This document shows positions 11,691 through 22,614 of a stretch of 64,000 nucleotides of DNA, piece by piece. Positions within the stretch are counted from its first letter, which is position 1. Each line of letters begins with the position of its first letter. Under the pieces are notes generated by a model. That model saw nothing but the letters and a program-made list of their open reading frames with translations. It did not search any database and was not told where the DNA came from. The stretch is taken from assembly GCA_964034945.1 (NCBI GenBank), contig OZ035963.1:40199090-40263089 (forward strand). Direction: 5' to 3'. The stretch is from Chrysopilus asiliformis. Lineage: Eukaryota; Arthropoda; Insecta; Diptera; Rhagionidae. The position numbers were made by a program, and so were the translations under genes.

Positions 11691-11909
11691 GATTTAACAG
11701 TAGAAATATTAATAACTGTTTAAATTTTTTTTATCAGATACCGATCTAGCAATTTTTCACTACTGAAGTCAAATCTTCAATGCAAAGTCCGAAATATGGG
11801 TAACAGTTATCTGTATCTATTATTTCATTGTTTTTCCCCGAAAAGTGTATTCATTGTTTGTGAATGTTTTTCATTGCATTTAAAATGTTATAGTAATCCT
11901 GGTTATTAA

Positions 11910-12128
11910 CCCTTAATTTATGAGGTGAAAATCATATGCGTAAATGATGAGGTGGTTTCCAATGGACTTGTTCTAATCACATACCAAATCCGTGCTTTTA
12001 ACTCGGCACACAACACCATACTGTATGAAGGTACTGAAGATTTCAGAGTCACTGTGCTGAAAAAATGAGAAATAGCAAAGAGAGAAAAGTCAATGTGGGT
12101 CCACTGGACCCACCTCATCAATTAAGAG
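11910..12128. mobile_element. piggyBac-type MITE (TTAA flanks)
   Basis: TTAA at 11906-11909 and 12129-12132 flank inverted ends CCCTTAATTTATGAGGTG and (reverse) CTCTTAATTGATGAGGTG, 18 bp with two mismatches. An internal perfect hairpin GTGGGTCCA-C-TGGACCCAC lies at 12095-12113. At 219 bp it is non-coding. TTAA duplication and CCCTT start are typical of piggyBac-mobilised elements. Confidence 0.78.
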
Positions 12129-12286
12129 TTAATACAAAAATTATTTTCATTGAACTGGCGCCATTAATAAACGGGATTTAGAAAAACTAGATTTTGGAAA
12201 ACGAAATTTTGAAAACGAGATTTTGAAAACGAGACTAGTTTTCCATATAACACTTCAACTTTACACTGCGGAATTTTTCAAACTTT

Positions 12287-12306
12287 GCTGGGACATTTGT
12301 CCCAGC
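12287..12306. repeat. 20-bp perfect palindrome
   Basis: GCTGGGACATTTGTCCCAGC (9-bp arms, TT centre) lies just before CGAAAGGTTAA. The setting resembles the right end of another piggyBac-type MITE, but no matching left end was found. Confidence 0.6.
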
Positions 12307-12923
12307 AGTCTCGAAAGGTTAAATGAAAAGTAAAACTTTCAAAACAGTATTTAAGCAGCCATGTCGTCTTTATTTACATATTTGTGCAGCATGCAAATCG
12401 GGCGAAAAGCAATTTTTGCGCAACGACACCCATAATGGGGAACAATTTAAAGTAGTTTGCCATGTCGCAATGTCGAAACTTTTTATGGAGTGCCTACTAT
12501 TTTAAAACTAGAATTAAAGCCCGTCATATGTGTCTATTGGGTTCAAAACGAGTCTACTCCATTTTTGAAAAAAATGAGATTACGATTGATTTTGTTTCCT
12601 ACTGTTGGTTCCCACAACTTACTTAATCATGCGTTATGATCAAAACTGTTTTACACCGTTAAAAATCAGTTTGAAAATGCGGTTTAGTTTCAAAATGGTT
12701 CTATTCCTTACGTATGTAAGAATCAAAGCGAGCCTATTCCATTGAGTATCAAAGTGGTGCTATTCCCATTGCAACTAATAACCAAGGCAGAAAATATAAT
12801 CAAAGTGAGTATTCTTGCATGAAATTATTTTAGCGCGTAAAGGTGAAAATTAAGAGTTTTGTTTTTAGGGAATGCAATACCGGAGGTAATCTCTACACCG
12901 GTAGTTCGGTATTGTAAAATGAT

Positions 12924-12943
12924 AATACCGGGATCCCGGTATT
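12924..12943. repeat. 20-bp perfect palindrome AATACCGGGATCCCGGTATT
   Basis: The half-site AATACCGG recurs nearby (12887-12894, and as CGGTATTG near 12907). It looks like the tip-to-tip remnant of an inverted-repeat element. Confidence 0.6.
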
Positions 12944-13187
12944 GCTTTCACTATTTGTTTTATTATCATTATTTGTCATCATAGTGTTAGCAACCAAAAT
13001 AATTACCAAAGCAAAATCCCAGCTTGATGGTATGCGTTACTATCCTTGGGAAGGGAGACAAGGATAGCCAGCTCGGTGGGTGTTGTGAGATCGATTGCCG
13101 ATCGATATTCATTGCATTCTTGATTGGTCATCGAGCTGGTTCGGTCCAACAAAGTCTCTCTTTGAATCCAATAATAGTTAGGGTGAA

Positions 13188-14326
13188 AACATAACAAAAG
13201 CTATAATTGCCAATCTGGCAATTATTGAAAACCCGTATGGTGATATTCGTATCATAATTTGAGCAGTTGTACCAAAATTTCTCTTTGAAGTCAAACTTTC
13301 CAATTAGATTTTTTAAAATTTATTCCAATCGGATTTTGATGTATGGGAGTTTTATGTAGAATTATATGCTAAATAACTGTTGTTCTTGGACTTTTTTGAT
13401 AAAATGCACCGTTTTTGAGATATTCGCAAAAATCGTTTTCGTTCGTATGGGGAGTACCCCCGCTAATGGTCCATTTTTGCCCATTAACGAACTTAGCCTC
13501 GCATTTTACGAAAAACGAATCTGCGCAAAATTTCAAGTCTCTAGCTCAATCCGTGCGCCCGCAGTCCGCGCCACAGACAGACGGACAGACGGACAGACAG
13601 ACGGACGGACATGCAAAATTGAATTTTTTTATACCCGTATGGTGAAACCAAAGGGTATATTAACTTTGCCTTACCGTTTGTAACGCCAAGATCCCGTCAT
13701 CGCACAAAAAAATGAATTACACCAGTGTGTTTAGAATGATAAAAATATTTAATTTTTGCATGTCCGTCCGTCTGTCCGTCCGTCTGTCCGTCCGTCTGTC
13801 CGTCTGTCCGTCTGTCTGTCTGTCTGTGGCGCGGATTGCGGGCGCACGGATTGAGCTAGAGACTTGAAAGTTTGCACAGATCCGTTTTTCGTAAAATGCG
13901 AGGCTAAGTTCGTTAATGGGCAAAAATGGACCATTAGGGGGGGTACCCCCCATACGAACGAAAACGGTTTTTGTGAATATCTCAAAAACGGTGCATCTTA
14001 TCAAAAAACTCCAAGAACTCTACATAAAACTACCATACGATTCTACATAAAACTACCATACATCAAAATCCGATTGGAATAAATTTAAAAAAATCTTATT
14101 GGAAAGTTTGACTTCAAAGTGGAATTTTGGTATAACTGTTCGAATTTTGATACGAATATCACCATACGGGTCTCCAATGATTGCCAGATTGGCAATTATA
14201 GCTTTTGTTATGTTTTATCATTCTAAACACACTAGTGTAATTCATTTTTGTGTGTGATGACGGGATATTGGCGTTACAAACGGTAAAGCAAAGTTAATAT
14301 ACCCTTTGGTGTCACCATACGGGTAT
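13188..14326 (-). mobile_element. DINE-1-like element, reverse, split by another copy
   Basis: First part 13188-13630 (AACATAACAAAAGC to TTGAATTTTTTT) and second part 14215-14326 (TTATCATTCTAAACAC to CCATACGGGTAT) together make one complete reverse copy. The phrase ...GAATTTTTTTTATCATTC is continuous in other copies (6727-6748) and is interrupted only here. Confidence 0.85.
13631..14214 (+). mobile_element. DINE-1-like element, forward, nested in the reverse copy
   Basis: A complete 584-bp forward copy, ATACCCGTATGG to GCTTTTGTTATGTT, inserted in the T-run of the older copy. The CCGTCTGTCCGTCC block spans 13763-13826. Because the host sequence is itself a known repeat, this copy defines the ends within the ambiguity of flanking Ts. 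Insertion between T and T agrees with Helentron/HINE behaviour. Confidence 0.87.
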
Positions 14327-14339
14327 AAAAAACATTACT

Positions 14340-15195
14340 TGTTAAGAAGTTTACTGTCTAATAAATGAATAACAATAATATGAAGAAAGGGAAAACATTT
14401 TTTACTTGAATTTAATTGACTTGAATTTATTTGTTATGTTCAAAAGCCATCTATTCCACGCTCATTATTTTCAAAGCGGTTCTATTCCAAGGGGTTAGCG
14501 TCAAAGTGGTTCTATTCCAAATTAAATATTGAAATTTTGGAAAACCTAGGTGCTTCTGATTTATGACACTTATAATATTAGCTTTTATGATGTTGCACTT
14601 TAATTTGAAGATACAGATATTTCGGTTGGTTGGTGCATACATTAACTATAGCTTTTTCTGCATTATCTCGAAATCGCTTATAGTGGAGTAGACTCGTTTT
14701 GAACCTAATAGACACATATGACGGGTGACTCCAATCTTGGTAGGAATTCCGTAAGGTCACAGGCGACTGTCGATTCGACGGCTGTCGATTCGACGACTTT
14801 TCAATTTGAACACCCCCCTTGATTTTGGCACGGCACCAGCTATAATCCTGGAACTTGATGTGTTTTCTGGGACTCAACCTCTCTTCAATAATTTAAAAAG
14901 TCAAAAAATTCCTAAAAGATAAGACCTATTTGACGATATAGCAAATATATGTCGATATCGGTGTCCAATGAGAGGTGTTGACTCGAAAATAACAAACATT
15001 ATATATAACAAAATTATACTACACCCTTAAATGTTACCTGTCTCCTCTTATCTTTTGGCCGACTGCCCAGATTTCGAAGCACCAATAGGTCCTTTTTCCT
15101 CTGACTGCAGGTTTAGCTCGCTACAAAACCGCCAGCAAATTTTTACTGGGATTTTATACGAAAAGCCACTAAATATTATTTTATTTATTATTGTT
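14340..15195. other. Spacer with end of the 2.2-kb element and a paralogous piggyBac target sequence
   Basis: 14720-14785 (GACGGGTGACTCCAATCTTGG ... GTCGATTCGACG) matches the sequence flanking the piggyBac insertion at 50598 and 52550. Beyond that no gene is recognised. Confidence 0.5.
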
Positions 15196-15626
15196 ATACC
15201 CGTATGGGGAAGCCAAAGGGTATATTAAATTTGCCATAACGACAAGATTCCGTCATCACACACAAAAATGAATTACATCAGTGTGTTTAGAATGATAAAA
15301 AAATTGGGTTTTGCATGTCCGTCCGTCTGTCCGCGGGTTGCGGGCGCACGGATTGAGCTAGAGATTCGTTTTTCGTAAAATGCAAGGCTAAAATGGACCA
15401 TTAGGGGGGTACCCCACATACGAACGAGAACATTTTTTGCAAATCTGCAAGAACAAAAGTTATTAAGGATATGATTCTACATAAAACTCCCATTCATTAA
15501 AATCCGATTGGAATAAATTTGAAAGAATCTTATTAAAAAGTTTGACTACAAAGTGGAATTTTGATACAACTGTTCGCCGTTCACTTGAATCACCATATGG
15601 GTTTTCAATAATTGCCAGATTGGCCA
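15196..15626 (+). mobile_element. DINE-1-like element, forward, 3' truncated
   Basis: Starts ATACCCGTATGGGGAAGCC and stops in the terminal palindrome at GCCAGATTGGCCA. It is followed by a tandem duplication of about 31 bp carrying TTTCGTCCCAGT (15633-15692). Confidence 0.8.
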
Positions 15627-15844
15627 GAAAATTACTGATTTCGTCCCAGTTACTGGAAAATTATTGATTTCGTCCCAGTATTTTATATCTTATAACAAAT
15701 ATCTGATGTGAACAGCACATGACTTTCTCATATAAGATCTATGTTTGTGCACAATTTACACTAAAACCCGAGGAGAAAAATATTATTTTACATAAAAAAT
15801 ATGAATTTCTAGAATTTTAATGTCTAATTTCGAAGTAAATAGCT

Positions 15845-16000
15845 AAAAACGAAATTGGGATTTTTAAAAAGTCGCCAGTTTGGGATTTCAACAAAAAGTT
15901 GATAGGGTCTGCCCACTGAGTTCACCTGTGGCCAAACATCCCTGTAAAATTTCATGGCTCTAGCTCTGTAAGTTTATGACAAATATTGTACACAGACTGT
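15845..16000 (+). repeat. Interspersed family B, short copy
   Basis: Shares AACGAAATTGGGATTTTTAAAAAG, AAAGTTGATAGG, GTAAAATTTCATGGC and TTGTACACAGACTG with 10265-10436. A MITE sits exactly where the tandem array starts in the longer copy; the host resumes at 16152. Confidence 0.6.
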
Positions 16001-16002
16001 TA

Positions 16003-16151
16003 CACCGTGTCTTCACTTGGGATTTTTCATCGCAGAGATTTTTGATTGACCAATCAGAGCTCGAGTTGATGACGATATCGCCGTCAACTCGCGCTATGAT
16101 TGGTCAATCATAAAATCTCTGCGATGAAAAATCCCAAGTGAAGACACGGTG
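16003..16151. mobile_element. Harbinger/Tourist-type foldback MITE, 149 bp, TTA duplication
   Basis: CACCGTGTCTTCACTTGGG through TTGATTGACCAATCA is repeated inverted at the right end with few mismatches, giving arms of about 65 bp around a short centre. TTA at 16000-16002 and 16152-16154 is the 3-bp duplication typical of PIF/Harbinger. A Harbinger transposase relic lies 2.4 kb downstream, though nothing shows it mobilised this copy. Confidence 0.82.
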
Positions 16152-16539
16152 TTATACTAACAAACTAACAGTGTGACAGACAAATACACAGAAATACATT
16201 TTTGTAATAATGCTCCAATCGATTCATGAGTGCCCGGGAAATGTTTTTTAGGCAAAATTAAGGGGTCGAAAATTTTCATGAATACGATACTTTATTATTA
16301 CTTCGTACAAGAAAGTAATTAATTAGGTTCGAAAAATAAAATAAAGTGTTACCAATACCATTCAAATGCTTTTTAAACCCTAAAAAGCATTTAAGAGGCT
16401 CTTAAAATTTTAATGTAATCACAGGAAATTATATCGCTTCACAGTAAAAATTACTGTTATTCCAGTTCGTTTCAATTTTCCAGTATGATAATTTGCATTT
16501 TTACTGGGCCCATAAATGAGACTACTGAAAAACGCATAC

Positions 16540-16650
16540 TTTCAGCAGAGTTAGCAAGGAACGAAATTGCGATTACTTTCGGTTAACGAATTACCACCAA
16601 AAGTTCCCGTAAAATTTCATGTAGTTTTTGAAAAATCTTGTACATATACC
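16540..16650 (+). repeat. Interspersed family B, fragment
   Basis: AACGAAATTGCGATT, TTCGGTTAACG, GTAAAATTTCATG and AAATCTTGTACA follow in the family B order, with deletions. Confidence 0.5.
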
Positions 16651-16980
16651 TACAAAAAAACAAGGACACAAAAACACATATGTCATGTAGGGTAGACTGA
16701 GACCCAATGGCCACAATGCCGACTTTTTAGCCTAAATTGCTCTAAAAAATTTATTGCAATATATTTTGGTCTCGATACTTCTATGAATTAACTTTGATTA
16801 ATTGTCCGATATATCTAGTTTTTAGTTTATCTTATTTTAGTTTAGTTTTTTTTTTTTTGATTAATGATTTTTAAAGGTTCACCTGTGGCCATGGGGTGGG
16901 CTACATTGACCATATTGAAGAAAAAGTAAAACACGGTGTCAATCAGTAATAATAAAATATTATTCAAAAAACAAACCAAA

Positions 16981-17450
16981 AACATAACAAAAGCTACAAT
17001 TGCCAAGGATCAATCGTCAAATATTCCATTCGTTTGAGAACCAGATTTGGTTGTATGGATGAGTTAAGTAAAATCCTATTCTAAACACATTTTAACTTTA
17101 TAAATTTTTCAATACACCTCACCATTTTCGAGAAAATCCCTAAAACTGTTTCATTTGCATGGAGGAGGAAGGAAAGTAATGGTCCGATTTGACATTATCT
17201 AGAACTTAGCTTTCCCATTTACGAGAAACGCAACTATACAAAATGTCAAGTGTCTAGCTCAATCCTTTCAAACGTTCTGGTGTTTACGAACAGACAGATG
17301 AACAGACGGACGAACATGCGGACATCAAAAGCGTTTGTTATCCCAAACACCCTGGTGTAGTTCATTTTTGTGTTCGACGATCGGTTCTATGCTTTGCAAA
17401 CGGTATCCTAAATCTAATATACTTCTATATTATTCTGATTTAAAGTATAA
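16981..17450 (-). mobile_element. DINE-1-like element, old divergent subfamily
   Basis: Opens AACATAACAAAAGCTACAATTG, keeps the family order (TCTAGCTCAATCC, GACAGACGGACGAAC block, CACCCTGGTGTAGTTCATTTTTGTG, CAAACGGTA) but differs by about a third of positions. A second divergent copy is at about 55150-55640 with the same subfamily changes. Confidence 0.65.
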
Positions 17451-17658
17451 AACATAAGAAAAGTACAATTACCAGGGGCCAATCGTCAAATACAGACAAA
17501 ATGTTAATTTAAAAACATCTATTTGTATAGGAGAAGGGGAAAGGAGTGGTCCGATTGGATTTTTATGTATGGAACCGTTATGCAATTATATTCTAAACAG
17601 ATTTTACCTTCATAGATTTTTCATGCTCTACAAACAGTATACTAAATCTAATATAAAA
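17451..17658 (-). mobile_element. DINE-1-like divergent subfamily, fragment
   Basis: Starts AACATAAGAAAAGTACAATTACC directly after the previous copy, with a large deletion jumping to TGCTCTACAAACAGTATACTAAATC. Confidence 0.5.
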
Positions 17659-18499
17659 ATGCGCTGAATGTTTGCACTAAATTTTTAAAGCTATTAACGG
17701 ATATATCTTTTACACTGTAGAAAATTGATTTGTATTTAAACCAAAAAATGGGGTAAAAACGGGGTAAATTTGCAAAAAAGTCGTAAAATTTCGAAAAAAA
17801 TCAGAATTTAGCTCGCACACCATTTAAGTTGTAAATTCACCCAAAAAAACATTAATCTTACACTAGAAATAGGGTAGTTTTAAACCTTGCGTAAAATTTC
17901 GACCAATATTCATATTTTTACTCTCATTTTGGTGTAAAAACACGCTCACAGGGTATTTTTGCATTATTGAACGGACAATTTCATTATTTCACAATGCCTT
18001 AACCTTATAATTCGCACATGGTTTGTGGCATCGGAGTATAAGTACTCGATTAGAGTTTTACTCCACCAAAATTTTAAACAAAAAATGTCGTAAAATTACA
18101 CCAGTACACCGATTCTGAGCATAATCGATACTTATCGCCAGTGGAATGTCGAAAAGAGGGAATTTTTTTAAAGTTAGGAAATTTTCTTGAAGATCCGCAG
18201 CGATGAAGAATTTTTTACCTGCCCGATGTGAATTTTATAAGTTGCAATGCTAATGGTATGTGTGTAAATACATTCTCATTATATTAAATTTGTCATATAG
18301 AATTTCTTGACTGAATTTTACCACTTTATCATTGGTATTAAGTTTGTACTGAATTTATACTTAATACTATAGCATCAATAAATAATTGAATTGAATTGAA
18401 TTTATAAGTTGCAAGTGTAATAAGTAACCCAAAAATTCTCGATTTGACAGCCGCAAATGTGAGAGAAGTGGACAACGAAAAGTACCGCGAAAAACTTTA

Positions 18500-18950
18500 G
18501 ATAGTGTTTTTAATAATTTACCAAAGACAATGAATTCCGCAGTATCCGTTTATTATTACCTTAGGAGGAATCAAATGCGAATAATGAGGCGAAATCTACG
18601 GGACGCGTCAGATCCTTTTGCGATATTTATGTGTTTGTTAGGTTTATAGAAATAAATGGGCTTCCACAGGCACTAGCAGTGGAAATCATTGAAATGTTGA
18701 CTCCGCACATGCCTAATCAAATTTTAATATCGCCTGCTCTTGGTGTTTTGTATGCGCTAAACTTCTACGCAAATGCACTGTTATCACTACCTCATAAAGC
18801 AAGTGATATCCATTGGAAATGTCGATAAAAACGTTGGAAATGTGGAAAAGATTTCCAGACGTCAAACCATTAGTGTTGCCCGAGTGAAGGAAATCGCATT
18901 GGAAGTCAAAGCTGCATTAGTGTGCTGTATCCACCAACACAATTAAAAGA
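18500..18950 (+). pseudogene. PIF/Harbinger transposase N-terminal relic
   Basis: Across two frames the plus strand reads YYYLRRNQMRIMRRNLRDASDPF, then FVRFIEINGLPQALAVEIIEML and ISPALGVLYALNFYANA, then ISVARVKEIALEVKAALV. This order (RRxLRD-NPF, F-x-R-L helix, LxxLxFxAxGS, helix-turn-helix with SVSRxxxxV) is the DNA-binding N-terminal third of PIF/Harbinger transposases. The DDE domain is absent and at least two frameshifts are needed. The 65-residue frame at 18631-18828 is the longest intact piece. Confidence 0.6.
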
Positions 18951-19409
18951 AAGTTGAATATGTGCACATAAGTCGCTTGTCGATAATTATCGACAGTTCC
19001 CTCAGAATCCCTATACAGTATTGCACTTTTACTTCTTATTTAGTTTAAAGTTCCCCCGTAAAAGTGGATTATGTACGCCACAAAATGAGTAAAAATGCAT
19101 AGCTTTTAAGCCATTACGACTCGGTTTAATTTTACTACTATTATAGTAGGAAAATGGTTTCCTACTATTTTAGTGGTAAAATTACAATAAAATTTTCTAG
19201 AATGTACATTAGGAACCTAAAAATATATTTCAGTCTTTGTACTTCCTGATATTACGTTCTATTGGAAAATGTAGAAATTTAATAAAAAATGTACTTTTTC
19301 TTTCCTCTGCTATAGAGGGAAGTATTGTATTCATGACGGAGACAGAATCAAAAACGAGGGCAGATAAAAACTTTTAGATCAATACAAGACCCGTTTCAGG
19401 CAAAAATCA

Positions 19410-19822
19410 ATGAGGATGTCCGTGCATTCGTCTGTCGGTCTGCCCGTTTTACGTATTTTAAATAAGTTGAGAACACGTTGAGCTAGCGAGTAAAACGTAA
19501 AACGCTTATCCCCCATACACACGAAAACGTCTTTTGCGAATATCTCAAAAACGGTGCATCTTATCAAAAAAGTGCAAGAATAAAAGTTATTTAGGATAAG
19601 ATTCTACATAAAACTCCCATACATCAAAATCCAATTGGAATAAATTTTAAAAAATCTTATTGAAAAGTTTAACTTCAAAGTGGAATTCTGATACAACCGT
19701 TCACTTAAATCACCATACGGGTTTTCAATAATTGCCAGATTGGCAATTATAGCTTTTGTTATGTTTCATTTTTGTGTGTAATCTTGGCGTTACAAACGGT
19801 AAGACCAATTAAATATACCCTT
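19410..19822. mobile_element. DINE-1-like mosaic: forward copy joined to a reverse tail
   Basis: 19410-19765 is forward (damaged GTCY block, then CATACACACGAAAACG to TTATGTT). It is followed at 19766-19822 by the reverse-oriented tail TCATTTTTGTGTGT...GGCGTTACAAACGGTAAG. The arrangement equals the right half of the nested pair at 13188-14326, so it is probably a decayed nested insertion. Confidence 0.65.
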
Positions 19823-22040
19823 AATAAAAAGTCATATGCTTTTGACATCAAATATTCGCTATTTTTGGTTCAAAAATCCCTCAAAAATTAAGAAATCGTA
19901 GAAAATTTTCGTTCATCCTTTTTCTTTGCGGCTCCCAAAAAAATTTATTTTTGTTAATCGTTGTTTAGATCGTTGTTTAGAGTTTTTTTTTGTGTGAAAA
20001 GAAAGTTTGTCACATTCGTGGAGTATTTCATCTTGCCTATATGTTACAATATCTATTCTTCTCAAAGTATTTTTTGAAAATCCTTTCACGGTAATTTTCA
20101 GTTGACCAATCTTAAAAATAATTATTATAATAGAAAGAAAAATATTTAAAATCTTCGTTTGAAATAAAATAAATGGGGCGTATTGTATAGTTTTCCCCTA
20201 TATGAAGAATTAATGTGGAGACCACATTCAAATTATTCACTCGTTATTGACATTTAGTTAGTAGGATATACGAAAAATATTCAAGAATTATATAATATTG
20301 ATTTTGAATATTATACAAATAACACATTTTGGAGTGGGAAATATTTGATATTTGATACATATTGTCACGTCGGCAAACAAGTCTGCCTTCAATAAGGACT
20401 TTTTTTTAGAATGTATGACGTTTTTCTTATCATTTCCCAATCATTTCAATTCGATATGTTTTTCATTGTAGTTATGGCACACTGAACGAAGCACCTACTA
20501 TTATTGTTGCCCGTGCAAGTAACATTAACTTAATGCCTTTTCTCGTCAGACCAGCATATTACCCCTGCAACCTTGGTGGCCCGATTAGGTCACGTTTTTA
20601 ATCAGACGTGCATATGTCCTGAATATACTATTGGACGCTTTGACAGCTCACATTTTTTATTTTCTTTTTTCTTATTTCTGTCATGGGCTGAAAACTGAAA
20701 ATTTTCTCTTATCTTATATACTTTTCAATACCTCTTTACTCAATCCATTTTTATTTTTAAACTAAACTAGAAAAACTTTCCACTTTGATTCCATGGTTTT
20801 CAAGTATAATACTATATTTTTTGTTGTCCATCGTAAAAACTTTACCGTGAATATTATTAATAATATATGAAGAAGCCGAGGAGTTTGGAATTTGGCAAAA
20901 ATTAAAATATAAGAATACATAAATTGTGGCGCCAGATAGAAATCAAGATAATATAAAAGTTTTTTTAATAATTAATTTAAAATCCTGAACTTTTTTCGTT
21001 GAAGATAAAGCTTAACTTCCTATAATCCAAATAAAGTCTTTCTAGTGTTTTCTGGTACTTATTGCTTTATTATTAAATTAAAATTCGTCGACAATTATGC
21101 ACTTAAATACTTTTTATCCTTTTCAAAAAATTAGTAATTTAATCTTCATCTGCTCCTCAAAAAAACTTACGTGTTTATCCTCATGCGTAGATTTCTACGC
21201 ATATGTGATTTTAGCGTATTTGACACGATTTTTTCAATCGAAATAAGAATTTTCTTAATCGAAATTTATTTTCTATGATTTTTACAATCGAATTGAACTG
21301 TATGCTGAGTACTCCAAGGAACCCAAGATGCATTTTTCGGTTGGGAAGTAGTCGTATAGCATACGAACCGATTGAAAGTCATGACTCACGACCGTCCTTA
21401 CAACTCGAATTGTGGTACTTCAGAAGTTCTGGCGGCCCAAATACGACTGAGTCGAAAATATCCGATATATCTTGCAGACGTGGGATATCTCGCGGATTAA
21501 CTATGAAAAGTCGTCCGAAAACCTACGTAAGTCGGTTGCAGGGAGCATTTTCACGACCGGGAGAGAAAAATGCGTGAAAGAGTCACACAAGGACAAAAAA
21601 TTCTCACCATAAAATGCTGACACAAATTGATGCACACTAATATTGGTTAAGCGAAAGCGAAGAGAAAACAACTTGGAACACGAAAATACGATGATTTGAC
21701 AAACACTTGGAAATTTTCGACGAATATCAGGATGATTCTTCGTAAAATTTCACCCGCCCAGCAGGAAATGTTTTTCACACAATTTTTCGCACTAAATAAT
21801 TTTTTCCCACAATATTTGAGCAATTTTTTCGTCGAGTAGTATAAAAATATCAATTAAATACCTTGAAAACACATAAATAATCACTTAAACGCCTTATTGA
21901 GACACATTCCGGTTAAAATTTCGATTTTGAAATTAATTCTTTTCACTTTGATTTTTTCCTTCATTGCTGTCGGAGTGTCCGTTTCTATGTTTTGCTCGAT
22001 TAAAATACTTTCATAATTGTTTTAGTTGCTTACACTGTTT
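19823..22040. other. Spacer; CpG-rich patch at 21290-21590
   Basis: Mostly AT-rich with no motif. 21290-21590 is distinctly richer in G+C and CG dinucleotides and supports a 100-residue plus-strand frame (21275-21577) and open minus-strand stretches. I recognise no family in any frame; it could be an unidentified transposon piece or regulatory DNA. Confidence 0.35.
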
Positions 22041-22053
22041 ATTCCGCAGTGAT

Positions 22054-22564
22054 TTGGTATTATGTAAGTCCGCATGCCGTTTGCGGACCAGACTCTCTGC
22101 GATCATATGCGTTGGTTCTTGTTGAACTGTCAAACGTGAGAAAGATTCGTTTCAGTTGTCAAAGATTTTATTTATTTTTCAAAAATATAGCAATGTTTCC
22201 AAGTGTAGCACTTTTTTCTTTAATGATAATAACAACACTGATATGAAAATTATAAGAAAATCTATTAGAGATGTTCCCAGAAATCGTTTACCTCTGATTT
22301 TGTTTTCCCTGTCGGGAACCCACTGGCGATCTCAGTGACCTTCTCCATTTCCACGATCAGAGTTTTGAATTGGCTTTGATTTGTTTGCTTCATTGCCTTA
22401 TTATATATAAAAAAAACATTCTTAAATAAGAAAAAATCATTTACTTACACAGTCTCTTATTCTCATAACCTCGAAATGTCACTGGAAAAGGTGAGTCCGC
22501 AGCCAAGTAGATGCGGACTTGAAATTGCTTGAAAAACAGGTCTTGCGGACTAGCATAATACCAA
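22054..22564. mobile_element. 0.5-kb inverted-repeat element with GTCCGCA hairpins
   Basis: TTGGTATTATGTAAGTCCGCA at 22054-22074 recurs inverted at 22544-22564 with two mismatches. Just inside each end lies a hairpin GTCCGCA-(n)-TGCGGAC (22069-22089 and 22495-22519). CCGCAGTG occurs directly at 22044-22051 and 22571-22578 and might be an 8-bp target duplication, but it overlaps the element's own motif. Non-coding. Confidence 0.55.
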
Positions 22565-22614
22565 AACAGTCCGCAGTGGCAGATTTGCCGCAGTACGACG
22601 AGTCGCGCGACTTT

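Larger units (their letters stand above)
12520..14725. mobile_element. 2.2-kb candidate DNA transposon with about 41-bp inverted ends
   Basis: CCCGTCATATGTGTCTATTGG through AAAACGAGTCTACTCCA at 12520-12561 recurs inverted at 14684-14725 with one mismatch. Inside, the phrase TCAAAGTGGTTCTATTCC or variants is repeated at 12543, 12690, 12721 and 12747 near the left end and 14470 and 14500 near the right, roughly 30 bp apart, like transposase-binding iterons. No transposase is left; the centre is filled by nested DINE-like copies. Flanking duplication not identified. Confidence 0.5.

Noticed and set aside
13366..14082. Several 70-105-residue frames ending in DRQTDGQTDG
   Set aside because: DINE-like element sequence and its GTCY block; the same frames appear in most copies.
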